64,000 nt of DNA from Gemmatimonadota bacterium. Lineage in GTDB: Bacteria > Gemmatimonadota > Gemmatimonadetes > Longimicrobiales > Gaopeijiaceae. The notes beneath the pieces are model-generated. The model had not been told where the DNA came from and did no database searches. It saw nothing but the letters and a program-made list of their open reading frames with translations. The DNA is taken from positions 6,384 through 70,383 of the forward strand of contig JAPPNO010000039.1 in assembly GCA_028873845.1 (NCBI GenBank), given 5' to 3'. Of this stretch, positions 38,068 through 47,413 are shown piece after piece; position 1 is the stretch's first letter, and each line of letters begins with the position of its first letter. Both the position numbers and the translations under genes were made by a program.

Positions 38068-39206
38068 CCCACCACCCCCGCGATGCCGCCCTCCAGGTTG
38101 CGCACATCCGCGTATCCCTCGGCGGCCAGCAGCTTCGCCACCTCGAGGCTCCTCACGCCGGTCTGGCAGTAGACCACAACGGGACGGTCGCGCGGGATCT
38201 CGTCCATGCGCCCGGGGACTTCGCGCATCGGCACCAGCACCGCACCCAGGTGCGCCAGGTTCAGGTTGTGCCACTCCATGACCTCGCGCACATCCAGCAG
38301 GAACGGACGCGGCTCTCCTTCCAGCACCTCGCCGAGTTCGTCCGCCTCCACGCGCCCGACCGTCATCCCCACTCCCTCCGGCTCGGCCTCCACGCCGCAG
38401 AACACCTCGTAGTCGATCAGCTCGGTCTGGGTGGGCTCGTCGCCGCAGACCGCACAGCCGGGATCACGGCGAATCTCCAGCTCCCTCCAGCGGTACGAAA
38501 GCGCGTCGAAGATCTGGAGCCGCCCCGCCAGCGCCTCGCCCACCCCCAGCAGCAGCTTGATCGTCTCCATCGCCTGGGCCGCGCCGATCACGCCGGGCAG
38601 TGCACCGAAGACCCCCGCTTCGGCGCAGTTGGGAATCAGCCCCGGCGGCGGCGGTTCGCGGAAGAGGCAGCGGTAGCAGGGCCCGTGCTGCGTCGCGAAG
38701 ACCGAAAGCTGCCCCTCCCAGCGGTACACCGACCCGTAGACGTTCGGCCGGCCCGTGAGCACGCAGGCGTCGTTGACCAGGTAGCGGGTGGGGAAGTTGT
38801 CGCTGCCGTCGACGACCACATCGTACCCGGCCACGATCTCCAGCGCATTCGCCGAGGTGAGGCGCACCGCGCCGGTCTCGACGGTGACGTGCGGGTTGAC
38901 GTCGTGCAGGCGGGCGCGCGCGGAATCGACCTTGGGCGCGCCCAGGCCGGCCGTGCCGTGCAGGATCTGGCGCTGCAGGTTGGTGACGTCGACCGCGTCA
39001 GGGTCCACGATGCCGAGCGTGCCGACGCCGGCCGCCGCCAGGTAGAGCGCCGCGGGGGAACCGAGCCCCCCCGCGCCCACGAGCAGGACGCGCGAGGCCT
39101 TCAGCCGCTCCTGTCCCGCCCTGCCGACCTCGGGCAGGACCAGGTGGCGGGCGTAGCGCGCCGCCTCGCGCGGGGTCAGACCGGAGCCGGGGCCGTCCGC
39201 CGTCAC
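38064..39206 (-). CDS. MoeB/ThiF-type adenylyltransferase with C-terminal rhodanese domain (MoeZ-like)
   Basis: A 380-residue E1-like enzyme that adenylates the C-terminal glycine of a small sulfur-carrier protein and, through its rhodanese domain, loads sulfur for molybdopterin, thiamine or cysteine synthesis. Seen: ATP-binding LVGAGGLGSPAALYLAAAG, the DLTNLQRQ-type motif as VTNLQRQILH, zinc-binding pairs CYRC and CAVC, and a rhodanese loop YCQTGVRS with the catalytic cysteine. The GTG start overlaps the preceding stop as GTGA, and its own stop overlaps the next start in the same way. A long upstream open frame antisense in character was ignored because it lacks conserved sequence. Confidence 0.9.
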   Translation of the reverse strand: MTADGPGSGLTPREAARYARHLVLPEVGRAGQERLKASRVLLVGAGGLGSPAALYLAAAGVGTLGIVDPDAVDVTNLQRQILHGTAGLGAPKVDSARARLHDVNPHVTVETGAVRLTSANALEIVAGYDVVVDGSDNFPTRYLVNDACVLTGRPNVYGSVYRWEGQLSVFATQHGPCYRCLFREPPPPGLIPNCAEAGVFGALPGVIGAAQAMETIKLLLGVGEALAGRLQIFDALSYRWRELEIRRDPGCAVCGDEPTQTELIDYEVFCGVEAEPEGVGMTVGRVEADELGEVLEGEPRPFLLDVREVMEWHNLNLAHLGAVLVPMREVPGRMDEIPRDRPVVVYCQTGVRSLEVAKLLAAEGYADVRNLEGGIAGVVG

Positions 39207-39904
39207 CGGACTCGTCCAGCTCCGGAGAGTCCGTACCGCACGCTCACGCTGATGACGGGCCAGTAGTTGACGAAACTGCCGAAGTCGTCGCGGGTCTCCT
39301 TCTCTTCCAGCGCCAGGTTGAGGACGAACTCGTTCGACTTGAGGAGCTGCTCGTCGCCGGTGGCGACCATGTTGAGTTCGGCATCGGCAAGGCGTGCCAC
39401 TCCGATGTCCGCAGTGATGCTCAGTCCCGACGTGGACTGGGAGCCGAATCCAAGGAGCAGATACGGAGCCCGGTCGCCCGAGGTGAGAGTCGTGGTGAGG
39501 GTCTTGACTTGGGGCTCGGTATACTTGCCCTCGCCGATGTCGATGGACGCGCCGCTGTCGAGCGTGACCAGGTAGGTCGGGTCCTTCGACTTGAAGAGGA
39601 TGCCCGCGCCGACGCGCAGGCTGGTGAGCTGGAAATCGGCGCCGAGCGTGTAGAACGCCTTCGGGAAGGTCAGCTTGGCGGTCCGTTCGTCGGCCAGTCC
39701 GAAGCGGCCGGTCAGGTTCATGTCGAAGCCCAGGAGGCCCGCGCCGCCGCGCAGCGTCACCTGGTCGTTGAGTGCGATCGCGGCCTCCGGGCCGATCCCG
39801 AGGGTTCCCGCGCGCGCGCCCACCATGATCCCCTGCATGGCCAGGGCGGGGGGGGCCGCGGCGGTGAGCAGCGCGAGGACCAGGGGAAACAGGGCTTTTC
39901 TCAT
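39203..39904 (-). CDS. Putative outer-membrane beta-barrel protein
   Basis: A 233-residue exported protein: signal peptide MRKALFPLVLALLTAAAPPALA, then alternating hydrophobic/polar strands (ITADIGVARLADAELNMVAT, VISVSVRYGL) consistent with an eight-stranded barrel. The start ATG at 39904 has AAGGAG six bases upstream. No specific family is recognised. It opens an operon with the MoeB-rhodanese gene, with stop and start overlapping by 4 bp, an unexpected pairing of an envelope protein with a sulfur-transfer enzyme. Confidence 0.7.
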   Translation of the reverse strand: MRKALFPLVLALLTAAAPPALAMQGIMVGARAGTLGIGPEAAIALNDQVTLRGGAGLLGFDMNLTGRFGLADERTAKLTFPKAFYTLGADFQLTSLRVGAGILFKSKDPTYLVTLDSGASIDIGEGKYTEPQVKTLTTTLTSGDRAPYLLLGFGSQSTSGLSITADIGVARLADAELNMVATGDEQLLKSNEFVLNLALEEKETRDDFGSFVNYWPVISVSVRYGLSGAGRVR

Positions 39905-40044
39905 GGTGGGCTCCTTTTGGCGGGAAACAGTGTTCGATGGCGGGTGTGGAACCCGCCGCCGTACCCCGATCCTGAACGGGCGTTCCGGGCGTCTCGTCCA
40001 ACTACTGTAACGCCGCTCGGGCGGAGGTGCCGGGGGGTAGGGTC

Positions 40045-40088
40045 TTACGAAGCTTGTCGTTGACATTCGCCGCGTCGGATTATACCCT
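40045..40088 (+). promoter_or_regulatory. Promoter/operator element shared with blaI region
   Basis: A 25-base segment at 40045-40069 matches 49974-49998 in 23 positions. It contains an ACGA-N6-TCGT dyad directly overlapping a perfect -35 hexamer, TTGACA, at 40060-40065. A -10 candidate is TATACC at 40081 (15-base spacer) or TACCCT at 40083 (17-base spacer). It faces the propeller lipoprotein gene that starts at 40123. Confidence 0.65.
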
Positions 40089-40122
40089 TGAAAACGAAGC
40101 TCCATCCCCATTCCGACACTCC

Positions 40123-41397
40123 ATGACCCGTATGAGGTTTTTCGCCAGTGCCCTGGCAACCTGCGCCGCCGCGGTCGCCGCCGCCTGCGGAACCGACGCG
40201 GTTTCCACCGGCACGGGTCCCGAGGTGGTGGTCGAAACAATCGGCGACACCACCGTCGTGCGTACGCTCTCGGGAAGCGTGTGGGACGGTGACGCCGCCC
40301 TCGTCCCCGAAGTCACCATCGGCGAGCTGGAAGGCCCGGAGGAGTACCTCTTCGGCCGCATCTCGTCGATCACGGTGGACGCGAACGGACGGGTGTTCGT
40401 CATGGACGGACAGGCCGGGGACATCCGTGTCTTCGACCCCGGGGGGACCTACGTCGAGACGGTGGCGAGGCGCGGCGAGGGTCCGGGCGAGTTGGGCAAC
40501 GCCACGTCGGTAGCGGTCCTGGCCGACGGTCGCGTCCTGGCGCATGAGGCGGGGGAGATGCTCGTCAAGGTCGTGGGTCCCGCACCCGCGGACCACGAGC
40601 TTTGGACGTACCCGCAGGGCGCCATCGTGGTCCCCGTCAAGCCGCTCCGCATCGACCGAAGCGGCCGAATCCAGGTGCCCGCGGCCTCATATTCGGGCGG
40701 CGACTTCGTCCAGTACCTGTACGTGATGGATTCGCGCGGTGAAATCGTGGACTCTCTCGCCCCTCCCGCCAGCGGGTTCGAGCCGCCTGCCGTGGAAGTT
40801 CGCCTCCGCATGCCGGTCGCGGGCCGTTCCACGGCACCGGTGAGCGTCCCCCTGACCGCCCGCCGCTACTGGACCATGCATCCCAACGGCCGCTTTCTGT
40901 CCGGCATCTCCACCGACTACCGAATCGACCTGGGACTCGACGACGGTGTCCTGAGGATCGAGAACGCATACGAACCGGTCCCCACGTCGGAGGCTGAACG
41001 GGAGTACCATCGGGAACGCACCACGCGGAGCCTGCGGCGCACACAGTCCGACTGGAGTTGGAACGGACCCCCGGTCCCCGACGCCAAACCGCCCTTCAGG
41101 GGACTGGTTGCCGGGCGGGACGGGCGCATATGGGTGCTGCTCTGGACCGAAGCGCACCCGGTCGACAATGAGAACCACAACCCGGACAACCCGTTTTCGG
41201 ACCCGGTGATCTGGGAGTCGCCGGTGCGCTACGATGCGTTCGAGCAGGACGGCACCCATCTTGGGACACTCGCGGCTCCGGACGGGTTCCGCGTCTGGCC
41301 GGAGCCCATCTTCGACGGCGATCAGGTGTGGGCGGTGACCGGGGACGAATTGGGCGTCGAGCGCGTGGTTCGCTACCGGATCGCGGTGGGCGGCTGA
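40123..41397 (+). CDS. 6-bladed beta-propeller lipoprotein
   Basis: A 424-residue protein starting at ATG 40123 with a lipobox-like signal (FFASALATCAAAVAAACG). The body contains 6-bladed/NHL-type propeller units: ISSITVDANGRVFVMDGQAG with VFDPGGTYVETVARRGEGPGE (read as two pieces), LRIDRSGRIQVPA, and GLVAGRDGRIWVLLW. Such proteins bind ligands or partner proteins on the envelope in Gemmatimonadota and Bacteroidota; no enzymatic residues are evident. Its promoter carries the same dyad/-35 element as the BlaI-type repressor at 50100, so it is a candidate member of that regulon. It is divergent from the outer-membrane protein operon. Confidence 0.82.
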   Translation: MTRMRFFASALATCAAAVAAACGTDAVSTGTGPEVVVETIGDTTVVRTLSGSVWDGDAALVPEVTIGELEGPEEYLFGRISSITVDANGRVFVMDGQAGDIRVFDPGGTYVETVARRGEGPGELGNATSVAVLADGRVLAHEAGEMLVKVVGPAPADHELWTYPQGAIVVPVKPLRIDRSGRIQVPAASYSGGDFVQYLYVMDSRGEIVDSLAPPASGFEPPAVEVRLRMPVAGRSTAPVSVPLTARRYWTMHPNGRFLSGISTDYRIDLGLDDGVLRIENAYEPVPTSEAEREYHRERTTRSLRRTQSDWSWNGPPVPDAKPPFRGLVAGRDGRIWVLLWTEAHPVDNENHNPDNPFSDPVIWESPVRYDAFEQDGTHLGTLAAPDGFRVWPEPIFDGDQVWAVTGDELGVERVVRYRIAVGG

Positions 41398-41437
41398 GGG
41401 GGACCCGCTCCGGGACCCGCCCCCGGACCCGAGCGGC

Positions 41438-42685
41438 TCACACCCTCATGGGCTGCCGTTTCATGTAGGTGAGCGAACGCCATAGCCATTCGAGCGGCCC
41501 GAACCGGAAGCGCGCCAGCCACCATGGCGACCAGAGCAGCTGCAGCGTCCAGATCCCCGCCACGATCGCCACCTGGCCCGGTCCCCCGACGCGCTCGAAC
41601 AGTGCCAGCCCGTGACCGTAGAAGACGAGCGAACAGATCAGGCTCTGGGTGATGTAGTTGGTCAGCGCCATGCGGCCGGTCGCGGCCAGGCGCCGTTGCA
41701 GCCGGGGCAGCCGGCCGCTTTTCACGATCAGCATGACCAGGCCGAGGTAGCCGAGGAACACGCCGATCGAGCCCACGTAGTTGAGCAGCCCACCCTGGAA
41801 CATCGCGCGCTCCCACGCGAAGTCCACGTGGATCTTGTACGCGGTTCCGGCGGCGGCGAGAGGCAGTCCGGCCGCCAGGCCCACGACCGCCAGCCGGCGG
41901 TAGAAGGCCGTCGAGCGCTTTGCCGACAGGACACCCAGTCTGTAGAGCGCCATCCCCACCAGCATCATCCCACCTGCCCGCCACAGCAGCATGCCAAGCA
42001 GCGCCGTCGTCTGCAGCGCCAGCGCAATGGGCGCCCGGGCCGCGATCTGGTCCCCGGGTCCACCCCGAAAGGCGGCGATCTCGGCGTCGAGGGCGTCACG
42101 GGGCGGCGCCCACTCCGCCACCGCCGCCACACGGTCCGCCTCGGGCCAGTACTGGATCGAGAGCTGCGCCATGCCCCACAGCAGGACGACGAACCCCACC
42201 GCACATCCCCCGATCCGGAGCAGCCTGCGCGGCTCCAGGTTGCGGAGCGGATAGATCAGGAAACCGCAGAGCGCGTAGGCGACCAGGATGTCTCCGTGCC
42301 AGATCAGGTAGGCGTGCACGAGTCCGAAGACGAGCAGCCAGGCGTTGCGCCGGTAGTGGAGGCCGGTTCCGGACACCCCGCGCTGCGCCATGCGTTCGCT
42401 CATCATCGCGATCCCCGCGCCGAACAGCAGCGAGAAGATCGAGATGAACTTGGTGTCGGCGAAGAGGTAGACCGCGGCCCAGGTCCACAGGTCGGCGCTC
42501 TCGAGTACCCGCCCCGAGGTCGGATTCATGAAGGCGGACGCCACCCGCGCGAATCCCTGGATGTTGACGATCAGGATGCCGAGCACGGCGAAGCCGCGCA
42601 GCACGTCGATCGCGACGATGCGTTCGGATTGGGCGACGGGTGTGCGGATCGGAGTCTCCGGGCCGGATCGAGAAGGCGGCGGCAT
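41438..42685 (-). CDS. DUF418-family polytopic membrane protein
   Basis: A 415-residue protein with about ten membrane helices. The opening ERIVAIDVLRGFAVLGILIVN is the family hallmark, and the C-terminal segment GRMALTNYITQSLICSLVFYG, shown here as GRMALTNYITQSL, marks the DUF418 domain. The function of the family is not known; it is often near acyltransferase-like or envelope genes. The ATG at 42685 is chosen because the hallmark begins 20 residues later; the open frame continues far upstream but encodes nothing recognisable. It converges with the propeller lipoprotein gene. Confidence 0.88.
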   Translation of the reverse strand: MPPPSRSGPETPIRTPVAQSERIVAIDVLRGFAVLGILIVNIQGFARVASAFMNPTSGRVLESADLWTWAAVYLFADTKFISIFSLLFGAGIAMMSERMAQRGVSGTGLHYRRNAWLLVFGLVHAYLIWHGDILVAYALCGFLIYPLRNLEPRRLLRIGGCAVGFVVLLWGMAQLSIQYWPEADRVAAVAEWAPPRDALDAEIAAFRGGPGDQIAARAPIALALQTTALLGMLLWRAGGMMLVGMALYRLGVLSAKRSTAFYRRLAVVGLAAGLPLAAAGTAYKIHVDFAWERAMFQGGLLNYVGSIGVFLGYLGLVMLIVKSGRLPRLQRRLAATGRMALTNYITQSLICSLVFYGHGLALFERVGGPGQVAIVAGIWTLQLLWSPWWLARFRFGPLEWLWRSLTYMKRQPMRV

Positions 42686-42799
42686 GAAGAGTACACACCG
42701 GTTGGCCCTGCCGCGAGACGGCCGAAGCCGTATGATGGGTGACGGCACCGTGCACACCGCACCATGCCTCACATCATCCCGCCACGGGGGACGAAAACC

Positions 42800-44167
42800 A
42801 TGAAGACGTTGCGACTTGCGGTTCTGGCAACGATCGCGATCACCACAACCGCGTGCGAGGCACAGACGGTCCCCGGCCTGTTTGCATTCACCAACGTGAC
42901 CGCCCTGCCCATGACCACGGACGCGGCCCTGCCCGGCCAGACCGTCGTGGTCCGGGACGGGGTGATCACCGCGGCCGGACCGGCGGGAGACGTCGACGTG
43001 CCCCGGGGGGCCACCGTCATCGATGGCGACGGCCGGTTCCTCATGCCCGGCCTGGCCGAGATGCACGCGCATGTGCCCCCGGGAGAGAATCCTCCCCGGG
43101 AAGAGGTCGAGGACATCCTCTTCCTCTATGTCGCCAACGGCATTACCACGATCCGGGGCATGCTCGGATCGGCCTACCAGATCCCGCTCGCGGCGGAGAT
43201 CGAACGCGGCGAGGTGCTCGGCCCGAACTTCTACGTCGGCGCGCCCTCGCTCAACGGCGGAACCGCGCGCACCCCCGAGGAGGCGGAGGCCCTGATCCGC
43301 GCGCATGCGGAAGCCGGGTACCACCTGCAGAAGATTCACCCGGGCGTGCCGCTGGCTGCGTGGGACCGGATGGTGGAGGTCGCCGAGGAGGTGGGCATCA
43401 CCTGGTCCGGACACGTCCCCGCCGATGTCGGACTCGTGCATGCGGTCGAGACCGGCATGTCGACGGTGGACCACCTGGACGGCTACGTACAGGCGATCGC
43501 GTCCGATGACGTGCAGGCGCAGGTGAACGCCGGCACCATCAGCCTCGGAGGACTCGCGCGCGGGGTGGACGACGCGAGGCTGGCGGAGATCGTCCAGCTC
43601 ACCATCGATCACGAAGTCTACGTGGTGCCGACGATGTACCTGTGGGAGAATCTGTACGGTGCGCCGGACGCGGACCGCATCCTGCAGCAGCCCGAGATGA
43701 AGTACGTGTCGCCCCGGACCCGCGAGAGGTGGCGGTTGCGCGCCGGGGCGGGCCGGGAGGGCGCCGACGTGTACCTGGCTCTGCGCAAGCGCGTTTTGAA
43801 GGAGCTCTCCGACGCGGGGGCCGGGATCCTCATGGGGACGGATTCACCCCAGCTCTTCAACGTGCCGGGGTTCGCGCTGCACCGGGAGCTGCAGGTGATG
43901 TCCGACGCCGGGATGTCCAACTACGAGATCCTGAAGAGCGGGACGGCCACCGTCGGCGAGTACGTGGCCTCGCACCTGGGACTCGACGGCAACTTCGGGA
44001 CGATCGCACCGGGCCAGCGCGCCGACCTGGTGCTGCTCGGGTCCAATCCCCTTGACGACCTGGCCAACCTCTTCGACCGCGTGGGGGTGATGGTGGGGGG
44101 ACGGTGGGTGGGCCGCGCGGAGATCGACGCCGGATTGGAGGCGCTGGCGGCGAAGCACGCGGGGTAG
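42800..44167 (+). CDS. Exported amidohydrolase (imidazolonepropionase-like)
   Basis: A 455-residue metal-dependent hydrolase of the amidohydrolase superfamily with a signal sequence (LRLAVLATIAITTTAC) whose final cysteine may be lipidated. The metal site begins with MPGLAEMHAHVPP, continues with K in YHLQKIHPG and a histidine in TWSGHVPAD, and ends with the aspartate in LMGTDSPQ. Substrates in this exported subgroup are usually small amides or dipeptides, and cannot be named here. The ATG at 42800 follows a GGGGGAC sequence. Divergent from the DUF418 gene with 114 bp between starts. Confidence 0.85.
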   Translation: MKTLRLAVLATIAITTTACEAQTVPGLFAFTNVTALPMTTDAALPGQTVVVRDGVITAAGPAGDVDVPRGATVIDGDGRFLMPGLAEMHAHVPPGENPPREEVEDILFLYVANGITTIRGMLGSAYQIPLAAEIERGEVLGPNFYVGAPSLNGGTARTPEEAEALIRAHAEAGYHLQKIHPGVPLAAWDRMVEVAEEVGITWSGHVPADVGLVHAVETGMSTVDHLDGYVQAIASDDVQAQVNAGTISLGGLARGVDDARLAEIVQLTIDHEVYVVPTMYLWENLYGAPDADRILQQPEMKYVSPRTRERWRLRAGAGREGADVYLALRKRVLKELSDAGAGILMGTDSPQLFNVPGFALHRELQVMSDAGMSNYEILKSGTATVGEYVASHLGLDGNFGTIAPGQRADLVLLGSNPLDDLANLFDRVGVMVGGRWVGRAEIDAGLEALAAKHAG

Positions 44168-44193
44168 GCGCCGCGCACCCGCGGTCACCGCAA

Positions 44194-47082
44194 TCAGCGC
44201 CTCCACGCCGCCGCGTCGGGGATTCCGCGGCTAAGGAGCATCTCCAGACCAGGCCCGACGGGGACCACGCCACCGCGCACGTCCGCCGCCGTCGCACCCG
44301 GCGGCAGATCGGTGAAGAAGCCACGCACCCTCCCGGTCCGCAGGTCCCGCAGGATCACGGCGGGACGGTCGGTGTCGGCATCCAGGGCGAAGGATCCGTC
44401 CGGTCCCGAGAGGGTGATCCGGGCAAGCTCATTCGCCCACGGTACCTGCGCGGGCACGGTGAACGCGAATGAACTGCGATCCTCCTCGCCCGCGATGACG
44501 GGCATTTCGAAGTGGAAACTGAAAAGCTCGGTGCCGCCGGCCGCGGTCCCCCTCAAGCGATATGCGCCGCTTGAGCGAGGCAGCGACGGCGGCGCGTCGA
44601 TCACGAACGCCGGCCGCAGGTAGGGGCGCCCGGCGGAGCCGACCCCACCGGTTATCAGAAGCGACAATGTAGGCGCGGCCGGACGCACCGAACGCTCGGC
44701 AGCCTCCCACACCAGCCGATGACGCAGCGAGTTGGTGAAATAGAACTCGCTGACCCAGGTCGGATTGCAGTAGGACATGAGGTCGCTGATCGAGGGATCC
44801 ACCAGCATGCCCGTGGAGAAGTCGTATCCCCATGCTCCGATCGATCCGTCCGACTGCGGAAACGAAATGTCCGGCCCACCCGCACCGCAGCCGGGCGCGT
44901 GATAGAGGCTCAGGTTGTGTCCGAGTTCGTGGGACATGACCCACGGGTCCGGAATCGAGAAGCTGTTCCAGCCGGGCACGTACGCGACGCCGCGGGCACC
45001 GGTGACCGACCCCGACATCGTACCCATGAAGTACCCCGTTCCACCCTCGGCCGCGCGGATGGCCCCGGTCTGTTCCAGCATCGAGAAGGCACTGTTCGAG
45101 TTCGTCACCACGGGCTCATGGATGCTCAGGTCGATCTCCGCCACAGGGAGCAGATACCGGATGTCCCGAAGCAGCGGGTCGCCGGGCGACAGATCCCCGG
45201 TGATGTCGAGGATCGCGGAGTCCGGGTTCTCGCTCCACAGGAACGGAATCAGCGTGAATCCCAGGTCCGGCATCGCACGCACATCCACCGCCGTCCGCCC
45301 CGTCTCGGGGATGCGCTTCGTCACGCCCAGCTCCGAGGCCACCGTACCCTCCGGATCGATCTCCACAACCATCTCCAGGCCTGGCCGGATCACCGACGCG
45401 GGAATGCGCACGTTGGCCGACGAATTCAGCGATCCTTCGCCGATCCGGTCGCCGATGATCGAGGTCCCCCGCGGGATCTCCACCACCTCCTCCTCCTGTC
45501 CATCCACGAAGATCGTGGCGCGGACCAGCGGAATCGTGTCGCCGGCAGCCGCCGGGGCCACCACGAACACCCGCAGGAGCGCCTCCTCCCCGGCGACCAG
45601 CGGCACCGGGTATTCAATGGACTGCACCGCCTGCGTGAGATAGGCTGCCGACCCCTCGACGGGACCCTCACATGAAGGGATCCGCCTCTTGGTCACACCC
45701 TCCAGCCACGCCTGGAACTCGTCATCGTCGGGTGCACACAGGCCCGTCCCCTGGAGCATGAGTTCGGAGAGTTCCTGCAGCCGGGTCAGGCCCGGCGGGA
45801 GCAGGCCGGAAAGATCGGAGTCGGTCAGGAGGAGCCGCGTCAGGCTCGCCATATCTCCGATCTCCTCGGGCAACGGGCCACTAAACCCGCTCCCGTGGAG
45901 CACGAGCCTGTCGATGCTCGGCAGGCGCGTCAGCGCCACCGGAAACGGTCCGCCGAAGTCGTTGCCGCCCATCCACAGGTCGGTCAGGCTCACAAGGTTG
46001 CCGAACTCATCGGGAAGATCGCCGGAGAGCTTGTTGTTGTGCAGGTACATGCGGTCGAGACTCGTCAAGCCGCCCAATTCACCGGGGATGGCGCCGGTCA
46101 GGTCGTTGTTGTAAAGCGCCAGTCTTTCAAGACTCGCCAGGTTCCCCAGTTCCGGGGGGATGGACCCGCTCAATTCGTTGCTGTGCAGCCACAACAGTAT
46201 CAGTTCCGTCAGGTTGCCGATCTCGGGCGGAATGGTCCCGGACAGACGGTTGGCTTCGAGGTACAGGGTACCCAGTTGCACGAGATTCCCGATCTCGGGT
46301 GGAATGGTACCCGTAAGGTCGTTGTAGGAGAGGTCCAGGTCGGTCAGCCGGGTGAGGTCACCGAGCACGGGCGGGATGGTGCCGGAAAACCCGTCCCTGT
46401 ACAGTTGCAGATCAAGCAACCGTGTGAGGTTCCCGATCTCGAGCGGGATCGTCCCGGAAAGGTCGTTGTAGTGGAGGTGCAAAACTCGCAACTCCGTAAG
46501 GTCCCCGATCTCGGGTGGAAGGGTGCCGGAAAGGCTGTTGAACCTGAGGTTGAGCCCCGTTACTCGTCCGTCCACGCCGGTTTCGACCCCGTACCAGCTC
46601 TCGAGTGGCGCCTCCGAAAGCCATCGACTGTTGTCAGCCCAGTTTTCCCCGTCCGTGGCGTTGTAGATGGCGGTCAGCGCCAGCCTGTCCGCCTCGAGGA
46701 TCACCGTAACCGCCGCGGAGGCCGATGCCGTTCCTGCCGTTGCAGTGATTCTCGCCATCCCCGCCCCCTCGGCGCGTACCAGCCCGGTCTGGCTGACCGA
46801 CGCGACCGTGCTGGCGCTGGTCGACCACGAAACGGTCTGGCCCGCCATCGGCTGCCCGTTCTGGTCATACACCTGGGCCGTCAGCTGGGCGGTTTCTCCC
46901 GCGGACGTAAACGTCAACTCGGTCAGGTTGAGGGTGATCGACGTGGGCTCGGGCGGCGGGACCGGATCCCCGCAGCCGAAGTTGGCCGCGAGAATGGCAG
47001 CGGCCAACACGATGACACGGCGGAAACCGAGGCGCGTCGTGGAGGTGGTAAGGCAGGCGGAGGAGGAAGTCGAGATCGGCAC
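44194..47082 (-). CDS. Lipoprotein metalloprotease with Ig-like and leucine-rich repeats (paralog 2)
   Basis: A 962-residue paralog of the protein at 18074-20689. The GTG start at 47082 has AAGGAG six bases upstream. A lipobox-type signal ends at Cys37 (LAANFGC). A BIG2-like domain is followed by about ten 24-residue plant-type leucine-rich repeats (LSGTIPPEIGNLTEL units, about 165-430), then the protease region with HELGHNLSLYH at 718-728 and LMSYC as the Met-turn. In the HExxHxxGxxH pattern the glycine is serine here, unlike paralog 1. Repeats are more regular than in paralog 1, suggesting recent expansion. Likely a surface-anchored protease or protease-like binder. Confidence 0.85.
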   Translation of the reverse strand: MPISTSSSACLTTSTTRLGFRRVIVLAAAILAANFGCGDPVPPPEPTSITLNLTELTFTSAGETAQLTAQVYDQNGQPMAGQTVSWSTSASTVASVSQTGLVRAEGAGMARITATAGTASASAAVTVILEADRLALTAIYNATDGENWADNSRWLSEAPLESWYGVETGVDGRVTGLNLRFNSLSGTLPPEIGDLTELRVLHLHYNDLSGTIPLEIGNLTRLLDLQLYRDGFSGTIPPVLGDLTRLTDLDLSYNDLTGTIPPEIGNLVQLGTLYLEANRLSGTIPPEIGNLTELILLWLHSNELSGSIPPELGNLASLERLALYNNDLTGAIPGELGGLTSLDRMYLHNNKLSGDLPDEFGNLVSLTDLWMGGNDFGGPFPVALTRLPSIDRLVLHGSGFSGPLPEEIGDMASLTRLLLTDSDLSGLLPPGLTRLQELSELMLQGTGLCAPDDDEFQAWLEGVTKRRIPSCEGPVEGSAAYLTQAVQSIEYPVPLVAGEEALLRVFVVAPAAAGDTIPLVRATIFVDGQEEEVVEIPRGTSIIGDRIGEGSLNSSANVRIPASVIRPGLEMVVEIDPEGTVASELGVTKRIPETGRTAVDVRAMPDLGFTLIPFLWSENPDSAILDITGDLSPGDPLLRDIRYLLPVAEIDLSIHEPVVTNSNSAFSMLEQTGAIRAAEGGTGYFMGTMSGSVTGARGVAYVPGWNSFSIPDPWVMSHELGHNLSLYHAPGCGAGGPDISFPQSDGSIGAWGYDFSTGMLVDPSISDLMSYCNPTWVSEFYFTNSLRHRLVWEAAERSVRPAAPTLSLLITGGVGSAGRPYLRPAFVIDAPPSLPRSSGAYRLRGTAAGGTELFSFHFEMPVIAGEEDRSSFAFTVPAQVPWANELARITLSGPDGSFALDADTDRPAVILRDLRTGRVRGFFTDLPPGATAADVRGGVVPVGPGLEMLLSRGIPDAAAWRR

Positions 47083-47413
47083 TGCATGCTCCTTTGCGCG
47101 TTGTTGGTCTTCGAAAAACCGCTTTCAACCACGAGAACCCCGGATCGGCCAACGCCGCCCTTCAGAGCGACCTCGCATGTCACGGGCCGCCGGATGACCG
47201 GAACACCCGATTAATTGAATGGTAACCCGCCACGGCGGAATCGGTCCACTCCGTATTGACTGTGGGTATCTTGTACGGACTTGACAGACGGGGAGCCTCA
47301 GCCTTCAAAACCCAATACCGGCATAGGGATACCTGTCTTTCCGCCGGGAATCCGCCATCGTAGCCATGAAATCCGGAGCGCATACCAATCGACTCCAAGG
47401 CCTCTATCGGGCT
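47083..47413. other. 331-bp intergenic region upstream of LRR metalloprotease 2
   Basis: No gene is visible. It is less GC-rich than its surroundings and contains ATTAATTGAATGG around 47210-47222, which could be part of the promoter for the minus-strand protease gene. No palindrome like that at 21028 was found here. Confidence 0.4.

Noticed and set aside
47190-47230. ATGTCA and TGAC pair upstream of LRR protease 2 as a third copy of the palindromic operator
   Set aside because: The spacing is 12 rather than 8 bases and the second arm is incomplete, so it does not match the other two sites.
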